A stretch of DNA of 64,000 nucleotides, taken from Haloarcula sp. H-GB4. GTDB lineage: Archaea; Halobacteriota; Halobacteria; Halobacteriales; Haloarculaceae. Below are positions 60,805 to 64,000 of this stretch, one piece after another. The notes under the pieces were generated by a model, which was not told where the DNA came from, ran no database searches, and saw nothing but the letters and a program-made list of their open reading frames with translations. Positions within the stretch are counted from its first letter, which is position 1. The number at the start of each line of letters is the position of its first letter. The stretch spans positions 248,001-312,000 of the forward strand of contig NZ_JAVDDX010000002.1 of assembly GCF_030848575.1 (NCBI RefSeq). The letters run 5' to 3'. A program made the position numbers and the translations under genes.

Positions 60805-61492
60805 TGTTTAGTTAGTGTCATTATGCCATCGAGCGAAGCTCCGCAACCAGTTTTCGGCGGTTTCCGGGTCGACGTGACTGAAGCAGTTTGAAAACACCGA
60901 GGTTCGACGCTTCAGCTCTCGAAAAATCCGTTCGATAGCGTTCCGATTTCCGTGGCGACACACCCGAAATCGGAGTCCAGCTCGTTGAAGTGCAGTTTGG
61001 AAGTGTTGAGCGCCATCGACGAGAAAGACGGCAGTTTCGATATCGTATTTTTGCCGAAGTTCACGTAGGAAAATTTCTGTGAGGGTGGTCGTAGTCGTCG
61101 CAAACAGCCGGACGTGAAGCAGTTCGTTCGATTGCGGATCGGCGGCAGCGTACAGCCAGAATCACTGATCGTTGACGCGAATCACTGTTTCGTCGAGCGC
61201 AATCTGATTCGAAGATTTACCCGAGCCTGGCTGTAGATCAGCTTTCTGAACCCAATCGTGGACAGCTTTTCGACTGCGTTGGACACCCAGTGAATCGAGT
61301 AATTCGACGGTATTCGATAATGAAATTCCCGCAACGTGCGATTGAATACCAACGCCATCGCGGACTCGGGTGTCCGCTCGCGCTCGATAAAATCCAAATC
61401 AATCCACTCTCTATGACCGTTGAGGCGGGACGATTTCTGCCATAGACCAGAAAGAAATTCTCCTGCCTCACTTTTCACGCTTAACTAAACGC
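60804..61492 (-). mobile_element. IS6-family remnant (ISH-type)
   Basis: About 690 bp bounded by inverted repeats GTGTTTAGTTA (60804-60814) and GCGTTTAGTTA (complement of 61482-61492). Contains one leftward transposase gene. It inserted into the membrane transferase gene and probably removed its 3' part. No clear direct repeat flanks it. Confidence 0.75.
60808..61478 (-). pseudogene. IS6-family transposase, frameshift plus stop
   Basis: Pieces in order: GHREWIDLDFIERERTPESA (frame a), then a shift near 61370 to SLSNTVELLDSLGVQRSRK and VHDWVQKADLQPGSGKSSNQ, ALDETVIRVNDQ followed by TGA, FWLYAAADPQSNELLHVRLF, VFLVDGAQHFQTALQ and NRNAIERIFRELKRRTSVFS. All DDE residues are in the text but one frameshift and one nonsense codon separate them. 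Confidence 0.75.
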
Positions 61493-61523
61493 GACCTTGC
61501 CACCAGGCCCAAACCAGAAATGG

Positions 61524-61664
61524 CTAGGACACCAGCACCAGCAGGCCGATAGTCAGCCAGATACCGAGTCGTGAGCAGAGCCACACGACGCGCCCCTACA
61601 GGGTCAGCGATGACTGGCTTGACTGTGACACGACGGTCGCGTTGGTGGTGGTCTTATTGGACAT
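61524..61664 (-). pseudogene. small one-TM protein with an internal stop
   Basis: ATG 61664 gives MSNKTTTNATVVSQSSQSSL, then a TAG at 61596-61598, and the same frame goes on with VVWLCSRLGIWLTIGLLVLV to a stop at 61524. A hydrophobic helix after a Ser/Thr-rich leader suggests a small membrane protein that is now broken. Overlaps the end of the RHH pseudogene. Confidence 0.4.
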
Positions 61665-61792
61665 GTTGACCCTCCAAGAGTTCGCGAACAGCGGTGCGGA
61701 CAGCTTCCGACCGGTTGGTACTCGCCGTTCTCGACGCGCTGTCCGAGCGCGGCCAGCATCCAGGCGGGCATCCGCGTGGTCTCGCGGTCCAT
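61654..61792 (-). pseudogene. ribbon-helix-helix gene with frameshift
   Basis: ATG 61792 gives MDRETTRMPAWMLAALGQRV and ENGEY, then the phase changes near 61715 and NRSEAVRTAVRELLEGQHV follows to the stop at 61654. Together these make a typical CopG/ParD-type RHH protein of about 45 residues. The extra base breaks it. Confidence 0.55.
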
Positions 61793-61834
61793 GGTCTCGT
61801 CTTCTTTGGCCAGCCGGTCGCCGTGGTCGCGGCC

Positions 61835-62158
61835 TCACTCATCGTGAACACCGCCCACGAGTCCGGACAGCACTTGTTCAGCATTCCGCACCCGGCGGGC
61901 GGCCGTCTCGTTGACCGGCGACGGGGCCTTCTCCAGCTGGCCGAGGGCGATCTCCGCGGCCTCCAGCGTGACACACACGTCGTCAACCTCGCGCACGCGA
62001 TGCAGGCTCTGGTAGGCCATCACGATATGCGGGCACTGGCCCGTTTCTAAGCCCACGAGTAGTCTTCGAGCCGCCGTGACGCGGTCCTCGACCGAGCGGG
62101 TGGCCTCCGTGGTACAGTAGACAGCCTGCTCGCTGGCAGACCGGAATCCGCCCATCAT
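61835..62158 (-). CDS. 107-aa helical protein of a mobile small-gene cluster
   Basis: From ATG 62158, which overlaps the stop of the zinc gene upstream. Helix-rich: FRSASEQAVYCTTEATRSVE, TAARRLLVGLETGQCPHIVM and VTLEAAEIALGQLEKAPSPV. Two Cys but no zinc motif. No family known. Its neighbours on both sides are small Zn or RHH genes as seen in haloarchaeal elements. Confidence 0.55.
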   Translation of the reverse strand: MMGGFRSASEQAVYCTTEATRSVEDRVTAARRLLVGLETGQCPHIVMAYQSLHRVREVDDVCVTLEAAEIALGQLEKAPSPVNETAARRVRNAEQVLSGLVGGVHDE

Positions 62159-62370
62159 GATTGCCCTCCGTCGGTTGCGAGGTCGGAATCGTAGCTGACT
62201 GGGTCTTTGCCGTTGCCCTGGCGCTTCGCCCGCGCGTTTCGAACGTCTGGCCCGTCTCGAATGAGGTCCTCGCAGTTGGGACAGCACCGTGGCTCAGTCG
62301 TACCGGCGGGCTCAAACACGCGCACGTAATCGTCGGTGACGTGAGCCCCGCAATTCTGGCATTCAGGCAT
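62155..62370 (-). CDS. 71-aa zinc-ribbon protein (DUF7563-like)
   Basis: MPECQNCGAHVTDDYVRVFE and CCPNCEDLIRDG give a CxxC...CxxC zinc ribbon in residues 4-33, close to the haloarchaeal DUF7563 pattern as I remember it; the tail is basic and disordered. Overlaps both neighbours. Similar solo zinc fingers are common on haloarchaeal plasmids and viruses. Confidence 0.6.
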   Translation of the reverse strand: MPECQNCGAHVTDDYVRVFEPAGTTEPRCCPNCEDLIRDGPDVRNARAKRQGNGKDPVSYDSDLATDGGQS

Positions 62371-62491
62371 GCTTGACCTCCGTCAGCGTCTGCTGGTTCT
62401 CGTCGGGCCGCTCGTCGCACCACTCGTTTTCGTGGCGGTTGAACTGCTCGTCCCACGGGATATTCTCCCCGCAGTGTTTGCACTCGGGCAT
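62363..62491 (-). CDS. 42-aa zinc-finger protein
   Basis: From ATG 62491: MPECKHCGENIPWDEQFNRH then ENEWCDERPDENQ. Cys pair with a later His and Cys, a single zinc finger. Its stop overlaps the start of the DUF7563-like gene by 8 nt. First gene of the leftward cluster; a TATA-like TTTTTATATTC lies upstream (about 62577-62588). Confidence 0.5.
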   Translation of the reverse strand: MPECKHCGENIPWDEQFNRHENEWCDERPDENQQTLTEVKHA

Positions 62492-62620
62492 TAGAGCATC
62501 CCGAGCAGGTAGCTCGCAGCGGCGAGTGCAATCAGCGCTCCAGTCCGTACGCAGAGATGTCATACGGTATTCTAATAGAATATAAAAAGGCCGAAGTATA
62601 ACTGCGTAATTATATTACAT

Positions 62621-62917
62621 ATGTGCGACTCCGAGGATGGAAAGATCGTAACTCTCACGAGCAAAGGTCAAATGACGATCCCCAAGGAGTTCCGCGACAA
62701 ACTCCAGATTGACCCACCAAGTCGAGTCCGGTTTGATGAAAACGAGAACGGAGAGATTGTAGTGCGGCCAGTCAAGCGCCCATCCGAGCTTCGAGGCGCG
62801 CTTGCATCGGAGAGCGAGACTCATGAACAAACTGCCACCCGCCAGCTCCGCGAAAGGCGAGCGAAAGACAAGCAGAGGGCCGATGATACGCATAGCTTGT
62901 CGAAGCAGGATAAATAG
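62621..62917 (+). CDS. AbrB/SpoVT-type DNA-binding protein, 98 aa
   Basis: The SpoVT-AbrB swapped-hairpin domain is at residues 7-50: KIVTLTSKGQMTIPKEFRDK and RVRFDENENGEIVVRPVKR. The C-terminal half is charged and helical (TATRQLRERRAKDKQRADDT). Such proteins are antitoxins or regulators; no toxin gene follows. Divergent from the zinc-finger cluster, sharing an AT-rich promoter region (62570-62620). Confidence 0.75.
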   Translation: MCDSEDGKIVTLTSKGQMTIPKEFRDKLQIDPPSRVRFDENENGEIVVRPVKRPSELRGALASESETHEQTATRQLRERRAKDKQRADDTHSLSKQDK

Positions 62918-63361
62918 CGGTTGTCTTCGGTGCCGGACTTTTCCTCGCCTTTTGATTTGGTGAGCGGGGAGCGGGCGAGGTGGAACGGTGATGGGTTCTT
63001 TTTATTTTGGACTCTCGGTTGGTGAGCGTAGTAGCGTCTCGTCGACTGAACGGCCCTGTTGTGCGTTGAAGCGGTATAATAGCCGTTGTGGCCTGGAATA
63101 CTGGCGGAGAGAGTGGCGATTGGTGAAAATAGCAGTTACGCTGGCAGCTTGAGGGTGGGTGAAAGAGGTTGAACTGAACGTGAGGTGCAGAACAGAACGT
63201 GAGGTTCAGAACTGAACGTGAGGTGGAACGGAGAATATCAAATTAACCCGCTTTATCAATCTTGACAAAGAGCGCCAGAAGCGTGGTCACTAATCAATCT
63301 TGAACAAATCAGGTAACCACTCGGTCAGAATAAAGCGGATAGGACCAGATTATTTGCTGAC
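62918..63361. other. 444-nt spacer before secY
   Basis: No gene is supported. It contains the direct repeats at 63171-63225 and some T-rich tracts (63000-63010) that may end the AbrB-type transcript. Confidence 0.5.
63171..63225. repeat. three direct repeats, 19-bp period
   Basis: GAAC[TA]GAACGTGAGGT[GT] at 63171, 63190 and 63209, each 17 nt long with a 2-nt spacer. Copies 1 and 3 are identical. Located in the spacer downstream of secY. Confidence 0.75.
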
Positions 63362-64000
63362 CTATCCAAACATCTGGCGCATCATCGGATGCATCTCCAT
63401 GAGCTGCTCTTCGGCGATCTCCTCGTACAGCTTGTACGTAATGGAGACCGTCAGCAGCAGCCCGGTACCGGAGACGCCGCCGATGGTACCCAGCATGTTG
63501 GCCATCACTGCGAGCAGCCCAACAAGGGCCCCTCCGATAACGGTCACTTGTGGAATATACCGCTCAAGGACCTTCTCGATGACGCCGACGTTCTGTCGGA
63601 AGCCGGGGATCTGCATCCCGGAGTTGTGGATCTGCTTAGCCGTCGCCTCTGGACCCATATCGGTGGTTTCGACCCAGAACACGGCGAAGACTGCGCCACC
63701 GACCAGCATAACGAACAGGTCGATGCCGACGCGGGTCAGGATCTGCCAGACCGGTTGCGTAGTTCCTTCCAGCCACCACATCCAGTCGCCACGGCTCTGA
63801 ACTGGGGCAAGGAAGTAGAACAGGCCGCCGGTTGGCTGGCCGTTGGCGTACGTGCCGAGGAACGCCGGCATTGAACCCAGCTGGGCGTCCAGAATCCGGC
63901 CCAGGAACTGGATGTTTGCCTGCAGCGCCCGGACGAGGATCATCGGCAGGACGCTCGCGTAGATGAGCTTGACCGGGAACCGGCCACGAGCTCCTTTCAC
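63362..64000 (-). CDS. secY: SecY protein translocase subunit, C-terminal part
   Basis: The 212 visible residues are the C-terminal half of the Sec61-alpha/SecY channel: KGARGRFPVKLIYASVLPMI (TM7 region), ALQANIQFLGRIL, FAVFWVETTDMGPEATAKQI near 108, IPGFRQNVGVIEKVLERYIP near 130, and TM10 LTVSITYKLYEEIAEEQLME. The 5' half lies beyond the window. Forms the membrane pore for protein export with SecE and Sec61-beta. Confidence 0.95.
   Translation of the reverse strand: MKGARGRFPVKLIYASVLPMILVRALQANIQFLGRILDAQLGSMPAFLGTYANGQPTGGLFYFLAPVQSRGDWMWWLEGTTQPVWQILTRVGIDLFVMLVGGAVFAVFWVETTDMGPEATAKQIHNSGMQIPGFRQNVGVIEKVLERYIPQVTVIGGALVGLLAVMANMLGTIGGVSGTGLLLTVSITYKLYEEIAEEQLMEMHPMMRQMFG

Noticed and set aside
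63171-63225. CRISPR array
   Set aside because: Three short direct repeats with 2-nt gaps have no spacers and no cas genes nearby.

Overview
The window is haloarchaeal chromosome, most like Haloarcula. The proteins are acidic, codon use is GC-rich, start regions carry haloarchaeal GGAGGTG-type ribosome binding sites, and CDC48, RadB, SecY, TrkA and archaeal trpDFEG genes are present. Three kinds of DNA alternate: core chromosome, one clearly bounded integrated element, and a worn surface-polysaccharide region full of pseudogenes and IS remnants.

1-5793 is core: pyrF, a small zinc-ribbon protein, the leftward trpD-trpF-trpE-trpG operon (every junction overlaps by 4 nt) with a TGTAC/GTACA palindrome between its TATA box and probable transcription start, and tRNA-Val(GAC).

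5780-25577 is a 19.8-kb integrative element in the 3' end of tRNA-Val. A 14-bp repeat (attL 5780-5793, attR 25564-25577) flanks it and a tyrosine integrase ends 11 nt before attR. From left to right it holds: a mini zinc finger and a 1075-aa primase/helicase-like protein; small regulators; a run of six tandem, mutually paralogous 63-75-aa proteins joined by overlapping stop/start codons; a 1115-aa tape-measure-like protein with no other recognisable virion gene; an AT-richer cargo block (membrane-anchored nuclease, lipoprotein, small and membrane proteins); a leftward operon from a SWIM zinc-finger protein to a compact TnpB-like RuvC protein; a divergent control region with two palindromes; ribbon-helix-helix proteins; and the integrase. 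It could be a defective provirus, a satellite or an integrative plasmid.

25578-44104 is mostly core: regulators, a lycopene-cyclase-like protein, a CBS/ribosome-hibernation fusion, an oxidoreductase, CDC48, a universal stress protein, LarC, an RNase-H-fold protein, RadB, PhoU and TrkA. It ends with a group of regulators, two of them membrane-tethered winged-helix paralogs and one a calcium-repeat/TM/winged-helix protein.

44105-61520 is a surface glycan locus: DUF4330-like protein, flippase, polymerase, three glycosyltransferases, a formyltransferase-fold enzyme and a polysaccharide deacetylase. It is broken by decayed orc1/cdc6, UDP-sugar dehydrogenase and phosphodiesterase genes, two glycosyltransferase pseudogenes and several IS copies. 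61524-62917 is a remnant of another small-gene mobile module, and the window ends inside secY.
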